Source: Deltaproteobacteria bacterium
GTDB lineage: Bacteria > Desulfobacterota > Desulfobacteria > Desulfobacterales > JAHEIW01
DNA length: 64,000 nucleotides
Reading direction: 5' to 3'
Assembly (NCBI GenBank): GCA_024639185.1
Contig: JAHEIW010000009.1
Location: 1 to 64,000 of the forward strand
Each line of letters starts with the position of its first letter. Position 1 is the stretch's first letter. Position numbers and translations under genes: made by a program. The notes beneath the pieces were generated by a model, which did no database searches, was not told the DNA's origin, and saw nothing but the letters and a program-made list of their open reading frames with translations. Shown here in pieces: positions 19,047-27,300 of this stretch.

Positions 19047-19457
19047 TTAATCCTTTTGGGTTAGCGGACCCCAATCGAGTCCCCCCTTTCGCCAAATGTA
19101 AAACAGACCCAGTAACAACAGGACAATAAAAAATGAAATTTGCAGCCAGCCGGCCCAGCCGAGTTTGCCATGCGCGATGGCCCAGGCAAAAATAAAAGCG
19201 CCTTCCACGTCAAATATCAGAAAAAAGATGGCAACCAGATAAAAAGGGACCGGATAGTGCAGGCGGGCCTCTCCGGTAGGGATGATACCGCTTTCATAGG
19301 GTCTTAATTTTTCGACTGTTTTTTTCTTTTCTCCGAGCCAGACGGCAATGATGAGCTGGGATGCAACGAAAATGAGGATCAAAATTACGTAGATCGTCAG
19401 GCTAAAAACGCCGGGTTCCCAGGGTGAAAGCGTGCCGGAGGCAATCATCGGTTCCAT
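19047..19457 (-). CDS. nuoA: NADH-quinone oxidoreductase subunit A
   Basis: This 136-residue membrane protein has three helices. The conserved loop [36 protein letters not shown] (about 53-88) with the FDVE motif is the NuoA/ND3 signature. It is the first gene of the operon, and the nuoBCD start follows immediately or overlaps. The ATG at 19457 is used; a second in-frame ATG lies three codons on. A candidate promoter lies about 160 bases upstream. Confidence 0.95.
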   Translation of the reverse strand: MEPMIASGTLSPWEPGVFSLTIYVILILIFVASQLIIAVWLGEKKKTVEKLRPYESGIIPTGEARLHYPVPFYLVAIFFLIFDVEGAFIFAWAIAHGKLGWAGWLQISFFIVLLLLGLFYIWRKGGLDWGPLTQKD

Positions 19458-19620
19458 AGGTTCACTGCTGTCGCTTTGATCCGTGGATTAGGGACGAGCT
19501 CAGGTATTCCAGATAATGCATTCATCGAAACGGATGTTTTTTTGCCGGTACAACTGCAATATATTGAAAATATGAGTTAAAATTCTTAGTGAATCGCAGG
19601 TAGCGGCTGACGAAATTTTT

Positions 19621-19649
19621 TATATAGATTAGAGTCCGTCAAATTGCAA
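19621..19649 (-). promoter_or_regulatory. Candidate sigma-70 promoter for the nuo operon
   Basis: On the minus strand, TTGCAA (19649-19644) and TATATA (19626-19621) are separated by exactly 17 bases, about 160 bases upstream of the nuoA ATG and just past the end of gmhB. It is the best -35/-10 pair seen in this gap. Without transcription data it is only a candidate. Confidence 0.35.
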
Positions 19650-19718
19650 GGTAAATTACCGTTCAGATCGGTACGGTTCACGAATTTCCAATGCAAGAGC
19701 CAAATGTCGCTTCATGGG

Positions 19719-20270
19719 TTATAAACCCATGATCCATTCGGCGGCCGCATATAAATCTGCGGCCAGATAGTCGGCAGCCAGATTCGCAGCCGTCAGACGT
19801 GATGCGGCTTCTTGATAGTTTCCGGTCTTCACCAGGATTGAATGGCCGCAACCCGCGTTGCGGGCGCACGCGATGTCCTTTGCGCTGTCACCGACCATTA
19901 TGCTGGTTGTCAGCTCAATCTGATATTTTTTTTGAGCCTTGATGATTAGGCCGGTCAGGGGTTTTCGGCAATCGCAGCCGTCTTCAGGCATATGCGGGCA
20001 AAAGAATATATCGCTTATTTTGCCCCCCCCGGATCTGACAGCCGCCTTTAGCTTCGAATGAATATTTTCAAGCTCAGCCGGGGAAATAAGCTTGCGTGGA
20101 ATAGCCGATTGGTTCGTGATCACAATGATTGTAAAACCGGCTGCGGTCAGATTGCGCAGCGCTTCGATACTGCGCGGCAAAAAATTGAATTCCGACCATT
20201 TTTTAATATAATCGGCAGAGTCCTGATTGATCGTTCCATCCCGATCGACAAAAACGACTTTTTTTAGCAA
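19719..20270 (-). CDS. gmhB: D-glycero-D-manno-heptose 1,7-bisphosphate 7-phosphatase-type HAD hydrolase
   Basis: This 183-residue HAD-IIIA phosphatase has catalytic D9 and D11 in FVDRDGTINQD, the motif II Ser/Thr in IIVITNQS, a zinc loop CPHMPEDGCDCRKP at about 96-109, and motif III/IV residues in MVGDSAKDIACARNAG. The CxHx(n)CxC zinc loop is what separates GmhB from other HAD-IIIA enzymes. GmhB removes the C7 phosphate in ADP-heptose synthesis for the lipopolysaccharide inner core. The start appears to be a TTG at 20270 preceded by TTAGGAG. No other heptose genes are adjacent. Related histidinol-phosphate phosphatases share the fold, so the substrate is inferred. Confidence 0.85.
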   Translation of the reverse strand: MLKKVVFVDRDGTINQDSADYIKKWSEFNFLPRSIEALRNLTAAGFTIIVITNQSAIPRKLISPAELENIHSKLKAAVRSGGGKISDIFFCPHMPEDGCDCRKPLTGLIIKAQKKYQIELTTSIMVGDSAKDIACARNAGCGHSILVKTGNYQEAASRLTAANLAADYLAADLYAAAEWIMGL

Positions 20271-20399
20271 AATAATGAACTCCTAAACAAAGGATCTTAG
20301 CCATCTTGAAAGGTTCACCCCAGAGCCTTATTCAAATTATTGACCTCGCTTAATTTAGAACTGAAACAAAAATTCTTTTGTGAGCTTCGAGTGCTCATG

Positions 20400-20445
20400 A
20401 CCGCCACCATGCCCGCTGGTGCCGCGCATGGCAGGCGAGTCTGTA
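20400..20445. repeat. GC-rich hairpin related to family J
   Basis: CATGCCCGCTGGTGCCGCGCATGGCAGGCGAGTCTGT-type sequence (key parts CATGCCCGC, GGCAGGCGAGTCTGT) resembles the family J elements at 27241 and 39462 at lower identity. It lies in the rlpA-gmhB gap. Confidence 0.45.
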
Positions 20446-20490
20446 CTAAAAATAATGGGTAAAATGTGGAAATAACTATTGGTGAACAGG

Positions 20491-21273
20491 TTATTCGGCA
20501 ACCAGAATGGGATCGCTGAATCCATCCTGTATGAGTATTTTTTCCTGTTCGACGGCCTCTTCTAAAGTGGTGAAACGGCCGACCCGGACCCGGTAAAAGA
20601 TTTGATCGCCACGATCATAAACCGCTATATGCGCATTTTTATAGCGCTGTGCCAGCTGACGCCGTTGCTTTTCAGCATTTTCACGACTCAAAAAGGCGCC
20701 GACCTGAAAGGTAAAATTGCCGGTGGTATAATCACCTGTCGTGTAAGTCGATGCCGTCTTGCCGGCAGTGGTTGTCCGTTTGCCCAGGGCTACCACTTCA
20801 ACCCGGGCCGTTCCCGGACCCACAATTCCGATTTCCTTGGCAGCCGAATAGGATAAATCAATTATTCTGCCACGCACAAATGGGCCTCGATCGTTGATTC
20901 GCACCACAGTGCTGCGGTTATTTACCAGATTATGGACTTGCACGTAAGTGCCCAGCGGCAGTGTTTTGTGCGCCGCGGTCATGGCATACATGTTATAAAT
21001 CTCACCGTTGGATGTTTTTTTACCGTGAAAATCGCGCCCGTACCAGGAGGCCAGGCCGCGCTGGCGAAAGCCATCGGAATGGGGTAGTGGCTGATACCAC
21101 TTGCCGAGTACTTTATAGGGTTTCGGATGGCCGGGCTTGCTGGACGGCGGTGGTTGAGAAGTAGAGGTGCTGCTCACACAGCCGAATGCCCAAAATACAA
21201 AGCAGGTGCACACCAGAAGTAAACACATTTTTTTCAAGCGGATGCATAGACGGTGGATTCCGCACATAAGCAT
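20491..21273 (-). CDS. rlpA: RlpA-like septal-ring lytic transglycosylase lipoprotein with SPOR domain
   Basis: From the ATG at 21273 (with GAAAGAATCA upstream) the protein has 260 residues. It starts with a hydrophobic signal and a lipobox-like AFGC Cys. A double-psi beta-barrel follows, with GLASWYGRDFHGKKTSNGE, the invariant TAAHKTLPLGTYVQV and the catalytic-type Asp in VVRINDRGPFVRGRIIDLS. After a Thr-rich linker, a carboxyl SPOR domain (FTFQVGAFLSRENAEK to FSDPILVAE) would bind denuded septal glycan. RlpA cleaves glycan strands lacking stem peptides at the division site. A longer frame to 21333 lacks a ribosome site. It lies directly downstream of lon on the same strand. Confidence 0.9.
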   Translation of the reverse strand: MLMCGIHRLCIRLKKMCLLLVCTCFVFWAFGCVSSTSTSQPPPSSKPGHPKPYKVLGKWYQPLPHSDGFRQRGLASWYGRDFHGKKTSNGEIYNMYAMTAAHKTLPLGTYVQVHNLVNNRSTVVRINDRGPFVRGRIIDLSYSAAKEIGIVGPGTARVEVVALGKRTTTAGKTASTYTTGDYTTGNFTFQVGAFLSRENAEKQRRQLAQRYKNAHIAVYDRGDQIFYRVRVGRFTTLEEAVEQEKILIQDGFSDPILVAE

Positions 21274-21362
21274 TGATTCTTTCGCCACTAAAATCCGTCG
21301 ATCCCACCGGAAGCATGACACATTCAGATGCAAAAGCAGCTATTTATTCTATCAGTCCCATA

Positions 21363-23765
21363 TTAACGTTTACGCTTTGGGGACCGCCTTTTTCGGGCTG
21401 GCCGCTTTCTACCATTCAGTGCCAGTTCCAGGACGTCTTTCATTTTATCAACAAAATGAAAGCGGATTTCCTTCTTAACCTTTGCCGGGACATCCTCAAG
21501 ATCTTTTTGATTCCACTCCGGCAGGATAATCTCCTTGATGCCGGCCCGGTGAGCGGCCAGAACTTTTTCTTTGATACCACCTATCGGCAGCACCTGACCC
21601 CTGAGTGTAATTTCACCGGTCATGGCCAGATCCTTGTTGATGGTCTTCCCGGTCAGCAGGGAGGTCAAGGCGGTCAGCATGGTGACGCCGGCCGAGGGGC
21701 CGTCTTTGGGTATCGCACCGGCCGGCACATGGATATGTAAATCATGCGTGTCAAAAAAATCTTCATCGATATCTAAACTTTTGGCATTTGAACGGATAAA
21801 ACTCAAAGCCGCCGTTGCCGATTCTTTCATCACATCACCCAGCTGTCCGGTAAGCGTTAATCCTTTTTTGCCTTTCATGGCGGTGGCTTCAATGAAAAGA
21901 AGCTCACCGCCGGTGGGTGTCCACGCCAGACCGGTGACCACACCCGGTGTCGATACTCTGGACTTGGTTTCAGAGGTAAACCGGATCGGCCCGAGGTAAC
22001 CGTGAATATCGTCGAGGTTGATGGTCACCGTTTTGGCCTTGCCGGTGGCAATTTTACTGGCCACGCCGCGGCAAACATTGGCGATTTCGCGTTCCAGATT
22101 ACGAAGTCCGGCTTCACGGGTATAGCCGCTAATGATTTGTTTTAGAGCGCCCTGACTAAATTTAATCTGCTTGGCATTTAAGCCATGCTCATCCCGCTGG
22201 CGCGGAATGAGGTAGCGTTTGGCGATTTTGAGCTTTTCATCCAGGGTGTAGCCGTGCAGCATCAAAACTTCCATCCGATCCCGCAAAGCCGGTGGTATGG
22301 TATCTAAGATATTGGCGGTTGTGATGAACATCACCTTGGAAAGATCGAAGGGCACATCCAGATAGTGATCGGAAAACGAAAAATTTTGTTCGGGGTCAAG
22401 CACTTCCAGAAGGGCTGAAGAAGGGTCTCCGCGAAAATCGCTGCCGACCTTATCGATTTCATCGAGCATGAATACCGGGTTATTGGATTCCGCCCGTCGC
22501 AATCCCTGTATAATCCTGCCTGGAAGCGCGCCGACATAGGTCCGCCGGTGTCCGCGGATTTCGGCTTCGTCCCTGACGCCGCCCAGAGAAATACGATGGA
22601 ATTTGCGGCCCAGCGCTCTTGCAATCGATTGTCCCAGCGAGGTTTTACCGGTGCCCGGGGGGCCCGCGAAACATAAAATCGGCCCTTTTGATTCGGGCTT
22701 TAATTTACGGACCGCCAGATATTCGATAATGCGCTTTTTGGGTTTTTCCAGTCCATAATGATCTTCATCCAGGATCTTTTGGGCCTTTTTGATATCAACG
22801 TTATCCGAGGTGCTGTCGTGCCACGGCAAAGCCGTTATCCAGTCCAGATAGGTTGATGCAACGGTGTATTCGGCAGAAGACGGATGCATTCTGGCCAGAC
22901 GGTCCAGTTCGCGTTCGGCTTCTTTGTGGGCTTCGGGTGGGAGATTTTTTTCTCCGATTTTAGCCCGGTACTCTTCGATTTCGACCTGCGTCTCATCCTG
23001 TTCGCCCAGCTCCTCTTTAATGGCTTTGAGCTGTTGCCGGAGGTAGTATTCTTTCTGGCTCTTATCCATGTCTCCTTTGACCTGGCTCTGAATTTTATTG
23101 CCCAGTTCAAGGACGCTCAGCTGATGATTGACCAGTCGGGTTACTTCTTTGAGACGTTCCTTTACATTTTGAGTCTCAAGAACTTTTTGCTTTTCTAATG
23201 GAGTGGCATTAATGGTGGAGGCAACCATATCCGCCAGCGTACCGGGTTCAGGAATCGATTTGGCCATCTGGCCGATCTCCGGAGGCAGCCCCGGGGAAAG
23301 TTCCACAATACGATTGAACTGGCCCATTAGGTTGGACATGAGCGCTTCAGTTTCCTTGCCTTTGGTCTCATCTTCTTCCAGCACCTGGATTCGTGCGCGC
23401 AGATAAGGCCTGCTGCTTTCCCAGGATTTTATTTTAAACCGATGGAGGCCCTGTACCAGAAGCTGGGTTCGATTATCCTGGGTCTTGGCCATTTTCAAAA
23501 TAAGGGCGCTGGTCCCGATCGACGCCAGATCGCTGCGGTCTGGCTTGTTTTCCTCTATGGGCTTCTTTGATACCACCAGCCCGATGATGCGATTTTGCGC
23601 CATGGCCTCATCAATCAGGCGTACCGATTCACCCTGCATGACCACCAGTGGCAATACCATTTTGGGAAACAGGGCTGCGTCAAATAACGGCAGGATTGGA
23701 AGCAATTCGGGAATTTTTTCGGAATTAATATCCAGCGTTGGTTTTTGATCAGGTTGATCCGTCAT
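21363..23765 (-). CDS. lon: ATP-dependent Lon protease
   Basis: This is an 800-residue, full-length LonA. The amino substrate-binding Lon_N domain spans about 20-215 and a coiled coil about 220-300. The AAA+ module has Walker A GPPGTGKTS (368-376) and Walker B VFMLDEID (431-438). The protease domain has catalytic Ser691 in PKDGPSAG and Lys734 in GGIKEK, the normal 43-residue spacing. The carboxyl end is a basic tail (ARKRRSPKRKR) longer than in E. coli Lon. It degrades misfolded and regulatory proteins in the cytoplasm. A strong GGAGGAGAAC precedes the ATG. It lies 88 bases downstream of an hsp20 gene on the same strand, consistent with joint heat-shock expression. Confidence 0.97.
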   Translation of the reverse strand: MTDQPDQKPTLDINSEKIPELLPILPLFDAALFPKMVLPLVVMQGESVRLIDEAMAQNRIIGLVVSKKPIEENKPDRSDLASIGTSALILKMAKTQDNRTQLLVQGLHRFKIKSWESSRPYLRARIQVLEEDETKGKETEALMSNLMGQFNRIVELSPGLPPEIGQMAKSIPEPGTLADMVASTINATPLEKQKVLETQNVKERLKEVTRLVNHQLSVLELGNKIQSQVKGDMDKSQKEYYLRQQLKAIKEELGEQDETQVEIEEYRAKIGEKNLPPEAHKEAERELDRLARMHPSSAEYTVASTYLDWITALPWHDSTSDNVDIKKAQKILDEDHYGLEKPKKRIIEYLAVRKLKPESKGPILCFAGPPGTGKTSLGQSIARALGRKFHRISLGGVRDEAEIRGHRRTYVGALPGRIIQGLRRAESNNPVFMLDEIDKVGSDFRGDPSSALLEVLDPEQNFSFSDHYLDVPFDLSKVMFITTANILDTIPPALRDRMEVLMLHGYTLDEKLKIAKRYLIPRQRDEHGLNAKQIKFSQGALKQIISGYTREAGLRNLEREIANVCRGVASKIATGKAKTVTINLDDIHGYLGPIRFTSETKSRVSTPGVVTGLAWTPTGGELLFIEATAMKGKKGLTLTGQLGDVMKESATAALSFIRSNAKSLDIDEDFFDTHDLHIHVPAGAIPKDGPSAGVTMLTALTSLLTGKTINKDLAMTGEITLRGQVLPIGGIKEKVLAAHRAGIKEIILPEWNQKDLEDVPAKVKKEIRFHFVDKMKDVLELALNGRKRPARKRRSPKRKR

Positions 23766-23853
23766 GTTCTCCTCCAGGAAGGGTCGTCTGATTCTTGCTT
23801 AATTTAACTACAAATCGGCATTTGATAACTGGCGAAAATCTGCCGGTTAAATA

Positions 23854-24300
23854 TTATCCGTCTGATATGGGTATTTTATGGGTTTTTTCGATGGGCACTT
23901 TTGCCAGTCGAATCTCGAGTATGCCATTGGTATAACCGGCAGACACGACTTCCGTGTCGATGGGCGCAGGCAGATAGAGTATTCTTTCGAATCGGCCGTA
24001 TTGAATTTCTGCCAGCCGGTAGGTGGTTTCATCGGTGCAATGCCTGGCAATCCGGTTTCCCTTTATCCGGACGGCCTTACTGCTAATTTCGACTTCCAGA
24101 TCATCTTTCTCGACCCCGGCAACCTCTGCCACGATAACAATTTCTTCCGGCGTTTCATTCATGTCCATCGGCGGTTTCCAGGAACGCTCGGCAAGTGTGA
24201 ACGCCGGACTCATCGATCGAAACATGTCTTCAATTGTTTTTTCAAGGTCAGAACCCAAAGGCCCAAAATCTTCGGCAATTCTAATTTTGATATATTCCAT
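23854..24300 (-). CDS. Hsp20/alpha-crystallin family small heat-shock protein
   Basis: This 148-residue chaperone has an alpha-crystallin domain from about residue 40 (PPMDMNETPEEIVIVAEVAG) to GILEIRLAKVPIEK near the end. The conserved G-I-L (NGILEIRLAK) strand is present. Short amino and carboxyl arms flank it, and the carboxyl IPI motif that docks neighbouring subunits is present. It has AGGAG seven bases before its ATG. It is divergent from a second hsp20 gene 152 bases away and precedes lon on the same strand. The two Hsp20 proteins are clearly different sequences and not a recent duplication. Confidence 0.93.
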   Translation of the reverse strand: MEYIKIRIAEDFGPLGSDLEKTIEDMFRSMSPAFTLAERSWKPPMDMNETPEEIVIVAEVAGVEKDDLEVEISSKAVRIKGNRIARHCTDETTYRLAEIQYGRFERILYLPAPIDTEVVSAGYTNGILEIRLAKVPIEKTHKIPISDG

Positions 24301-24452
24301 CGCCGGCTCCTAAATGCTAAACAGATCGTTTGGTTTAGTTTATAGAAATCACGACAAAGTAACACTGATTACATGCTTTGTAAAGCTTGACAAGAAACCA
24401 TGTATGATTACGTTTCGGGCGAAGTAATTGATTAGTAATAGGAGGTTAAATC

Positions 24453-24902
24453 ATGCCAATCGTAAGATGGGATCCGTTCCGGGACGTGGCCGCCCTGCAA
24501 GATCGTATTAATCGAATTTTTAGCGAATCCTTTGACAGCTCGCGTGAGCTGGATGATGATGGCAGTCTTTACGACTGGCGGCCACCGGTCGATATTTATC
24601 AAGCGGCCGAAGGTTATATTATGAAAGTGGAATTGGCCGGCGTTGAAAAAGAGGATGTCTCGGTTGAAGTCAAGGATAATATATTAACCCTCCAAGGCGA
24701 ACGGCTTCTTGACCCGCAAGTCAAAGACGAACAATACTATCGCAAAGAACGCACTTTCGGCAAATTCCAGCGCTCTTTTACGCTGCAAGAGTCCATCAAG
24801 CCAGAGCAGGTTAAGGCATCATTTAAAAACGGCGTATTAAAGATCGTGGTCCCCAAGCCCACGAAAGAAAAAGCCAAACAGGTCACCGTCAAAATCGATT
24901 AA
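24453..24902 (+). CDS. Hsp20/alpha-crystallin family small heat-shock protein
   Basis: This 149-residue classical class A small heat-shock protein opens with MPIVRWDPFRDVAALQDRINRIF, then has the domain DWRPPVDIYQAAEGYIMKVELAGVEKEDVSVEV. FGKFQRSFTLQESIKPEQVKA and NGVLKIVVPKP follow, as in the common proteobacterial HspA type. It is an ATP-independent holdase in the cytoplasm. TAGGAGG sits ideally before the ATG, so translation should be strong. It is divergently arranged with the minus-strand hsp20-lon unit. The 152-base region between them should hold both promoters; CTTGAC at about 24388 is the clearest -35-like word. Confidence 0.95.
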   Translation: MPIVRWDPFRDVAALQDRINRIFSESFDSSRELDDDGSLYDWRPPVDIYQAAEGYIMKVELAGVEKEDVSVEVKDNILTLQGERLLDPQVKDEQYYRKERTFGKFQRSFTLQESIKPEQVKASFKNGVLKIVVPKPTKEKAKQVTVKID

Positions 24903-25046
24903 CACATGTTCGGGGTCCGGCCTCAGCCAGCCCCGCAGCTGTTCTTTGCGCTCCCACCCCGTTGCTGCAAGCAAAGCATCTTTACCTGTTATTTCAGCCT
25001 ATCATCGGGCGGGTGCGACCGTCCGGATAATAAAAGTTGACCACGG

Positions 25047-25066
25047 ACAAGGGCATTGCCCTTTTG
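25047..25066 (+). terminator. Short terminator-like hairpin after hsp20
   Basis: AAGGGC-ATT-GCCCTT followed by TTGG forms a six-pair stem about 145 bases after the hsp20 stop and 25 bases before the MFS gene. The U-tract is short, so it may be only a weak terminator. Confidence 0.4.
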
Positions 25067-25090
25067 GCCTAAATACCGTATGAACCGGCT

Positions 25091-26254
25091 ATGGTCACCG
25101 AAAACAAGCCAACAGATAGACTTGTTATCGGTTCCCAGTACTTTTTGTATTTTGGCGTACTGGGGATGTATCTGCCCTTTTTTAACCTGTACTGCTACCA
25201 GCTGGGCTTCAGCGGCCTGAACATCGGAATATTATCTGCTGCCCGTTCGGTCGCAATGGTGGTTTTCCCCCTCATATGGGGTGTTCTGGCTGATCGCATG
25301 GGTGCCCGTCGCTCCATCTATATTCTATGCAGCTTCTGCAGTGCTCTGATCTGGATGCAATATCTTTTTACGGTTGAATTTGGTCCCATGCTGGCCATTA
25401 CCCTTCTTTATGGGATGTTTTATGCCCCCATCATCTCCTTTCTGGAGGCATTTACCATGGACATCCTGGGAAAAGAAAAAAAAAGCTATGGCCATCTACG
25501 CGTCTGGGGTTCAATCAGCTTTATCGCTGTTGTGCTCGTTCTGGGTAAGGTCATCGACCTGTATTCGGTAGAGATTATCGTTGTTCTTATTCTGGCCGGA
25601 TCATTGATGTTCGCTCTGATTTCGACTCAAATCCCTGCCATGCGACCGCTAAAAAGGAAGCGCCTGTCCGGGGGAGCCAAAAATTTGCTGAACGGCCGTG
25701 TCCTGGTGTTTTTGTTTTGTGCGTTTTTAATGCTGGTCAGCCATGGCGCCTATTACGGATTTTTTTCGATTCACCTTGAGAATCAGGGGTACGGCAGCAC
25801 TTTTATCGGATTAACATGGGCATTGGCCTCGGCAGCAGAGATACTGGTGATGATCCGATCCAATCAAATCTTTCGGCGCTTTTCGCTCGAGTCTGTCCTG
25901 ATTTTTTCTTTTTTGGTCGCTGCCCTGAGGTGGATTGTTCTTTTTGCAGCCCAATCGGCGGCAGTCATCTTAGTTTCCCAGGTTTTGCATGCCATAACCT
26001 ATGGCACCTTTCACATTGCCAGCATCCTTTATATTGATCGCCTCACGCCCGACAAAGCCAAGACCCTGGGGCAGGCGGTCAACAATGCTGTCAGCTATGG
26101 TCTGGGTTTGATGGTCGGCTTCTTTTTCAATGGCTACCTGTATGAACTCAGCGGGTCCCATACCCTGTTCATGATCAGTAGCCTGATTGCATTAGCCGGC
26201 GGCGTATTTTTCGGGGCATTCTATCTTGTGGATCGGAGGCGTGTCGTTAAATAA
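25091..26254 (+). CDS. MFS transporter (PPP/nucleoside-symporter-like, 12 TM)
   Basis: This 387-residue protein has twelve predicted membrane helices. It opens with YFLYFGVLGMYLPFFNLY, followed by the MFS motif A-like GVLADRMGARRSIYI at about 63-77. Then come SFLEAFTMDILGKEKKSYGHLRVWGSISF (about 118-146) and a second-half repeat. This pattern, especially the GxLRxWGSxxF segment, is that of the MFS_1-like family that includes 3-phenylpropionate (HcaT) and nucleoside symporters. The substrate cannot be read from sequence. It lies upstream of the envelope-glycan region and is followed at once by a family A repeat. Confidence 0.85.
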   Translation: MVTENKPTDRLVIGSQYFLYFGVLGMYLPFFNLYCYQLGFSGLNIGILSAARSVAMVVFPLIWGVLADRMGARRSIYILCSFCSALIWMQYLFTVEFGPMLAITLLYGMFYAPIISFLEAFTMDILGKEKKSYGHLRVWGSISFIAVVLVLGKVIDLYSVEIIVVLILAGSLMFALISTQIPAMRPLKRKRLSGGAKNLLNGRVLVFLFCAFLMLVSHGAYYGFFSIHLENQGYGSTFIGLTWALASAAEILVMIRSNQIFRRFSLESVLIFSFLVAALRWIVLFAAQSAAVILVSQVLHAITYGTFHIASILYIDRLTPDKAKTLGQAVNNAVSYGLGLMVGFFFNGYLYELSGSHTLFMISSLIALAGGVFFGAFYLVDRRRVVK

Positions 26255-26256
26255 TG

Positions 26257-26394
26257 GTTTCAGTGTTCAGGTGTCAGTCCTCTGGTTGCTGGCCGCTGGC
26301 TACTAGCTGCTGGCTACTGGCTATTTGAAACCATAACTCGCAACCCGGAACCCGCGACGCGCAACACGTAACTTTGAACCAGGGAACTGACACC
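26257..26394. repeat. Composite word-repeat element, families A and K, with CGCAACCCGGAACCC words
   Basis: It is bracketed by GTTTCAGTGTTCAGGTGTCAG (26257-26277) and its partial complement CTGACACC (26387-26394). Inside lie CTGCTGGC/CTACTGGC words (26283-26322, family K, also at 43487) and a CGCAACCCGGAACCCGCGAC stretch (26339-26362). Different word types thus appear nested within family A ends. It fills the space between the convergent MFS and acyltransferase genes. Confidence 0.7.
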
Positions 26395-26399
26395 TTTTC

Positions 26400-27077
26400 T
26401 CAGTCTCCCCTATGCGGGAAAAATATATACCGCAACCAATGCCGCCATGTATTGTCGCGCAACAAATCCCTGTCTAATTGATCGATTTCGGCATACAGGT
26501 CGGTGGTTTTTGAAAACCATTGCTCGCGGGTCGTAAAAGATTTTTTTGGATCAAGGCGTTTGACAACTGTGGCGGGATTTCCGGCGGCGATGCAATCGGA
26601 CGGAATTGGATTCACGACCACAGACCCGGCGCCGATGATCGTATTTTCACCGATGGAGACGCCTTTGCAGACAATGACACTGTCTCCAATCCAGACGTTA
26701 TCCGCTATGCGTATGGGGGCTGTTTTACCGAAAGCAATCCGGTTATAAATATCATGCCAGTCTGAATCGGTCAGGTAAACACCGCTGGCCAGCATGCAGT
26801 TGTCACCGATATGTATTTTTGAAGCCGAACTGACTCTAACGCCCGGACAAATAATGCCGTAATCGCCAATTTGAATTTGCCCGCTCACCTGTTGGTCCGA
26901 CCAAACAGACAGGCGCACCCGGTGGTCAGACGTCGCAAAAATCGTAACATGATCACCGATCGAAACCGGTGATCCGAATACTTCCACAAACCAGGGTTTG
27001 ATAACGGTGGCGGATTTGCCAAGGGCGGCAAAATGCGGTTGTAAGAAATGCGCGGCGTAAAATTTTTGGAACTTCAA
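26400..27077 (-). CDS. Left-handed beta-helix (LbH) O-acetyltransferase-type acyltransferase
   Basis: The body contains hexapeptide-repeat coils: SIGDHVTIFAT, IQIGDYGIICPGVRVS, KIHIGDNCMLASGVYLTD, IRIADNVWIGDSVIVCKGV and SIGENTIIGAGSVVV. It then closes with the family ending DCIAAGNPATVVKRL. This is the LbH fold of maltose/galactoside/WbbJ-type acyltransferases that modify sugars with an acetyl-CoA donor. About 75 residues after the helix hold charged helical segments. The longest frame goes to 27260, but its first 40 residues are translated repeat (CELCVLCGRSYKK). I place the start near the TTG at 27077, with low certainty. Neighbours suggest a surface-glycan decoration role (inference). Confidence 0.8.
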   Translation of the reverse strand: MKFQKFYAAHFLQPHFAALGKSATVIKPWFVEVFGSPVSIGDHVTIFATSDHRVRLSVWSDQQVSGQIQIGDYGIICPGVRVSSASKIHIGDNCMLASGVYLTDSDWHDIYNRIAFGKTAPIRIADNVWIGDSVIVCKGVSIGENTIIGAGSVVVNPIPSDCIAAGNPATVVKRLDPKKSFTTREQWFSKTTDLYAEIDQLDRDLLRDNTWRHWLRYIFFPHRGD

Positions 27078-27141
27078 GACCGCTTTTTTGACTATGTATG
27101 GGCGGTGATCTCTTCGCAAGGATCTTGCCTTTTTATAAGAT

Positions 27142-27288
27142 CTACCACAGAGCACACAGAGCTCGCAGAGGATTTGTTTTAGGTTGTTAGGTATGGGGGC
27201 CCAAATAATAAAACATAAAACTCTGTGGCCTCTGTGCACCCACGCCCGCCATGCGAGCAAGGCGAGGCGGGCGGGTCTGTGGTGAAAT
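27142..27288. repeat. Word-repeat hairpin, family D, interrupted by a family J GC hairpin
   Basis: The left arm is 27143-27172 (CCACAGAGCACACAGAGCTC...GAGG). The right arm starts at 27217 (CTCTGTGGCCTCTGTGCACC) and resumes at 27274 (GTCTGTGGTG). Between the two pieces sits a GC-rich palindrome, 27243-27273 (GCCCGCCATGCGAGC / GGCGAGGCGGGCGGG), which occurs alone at 39462. One repeat element therefore appears inserted into another. Confidence 0.75.
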
Positions 27289-27300
27289 AAATGAAATGGA

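Noticed and set aside
27078-27260. Amino-terminal extension of the LbH acyltransferase (CELCVLCGRSYKK)
   Set aside because: Most of it is the translated left arm of the family D hairpin; such a start is very unlikely.
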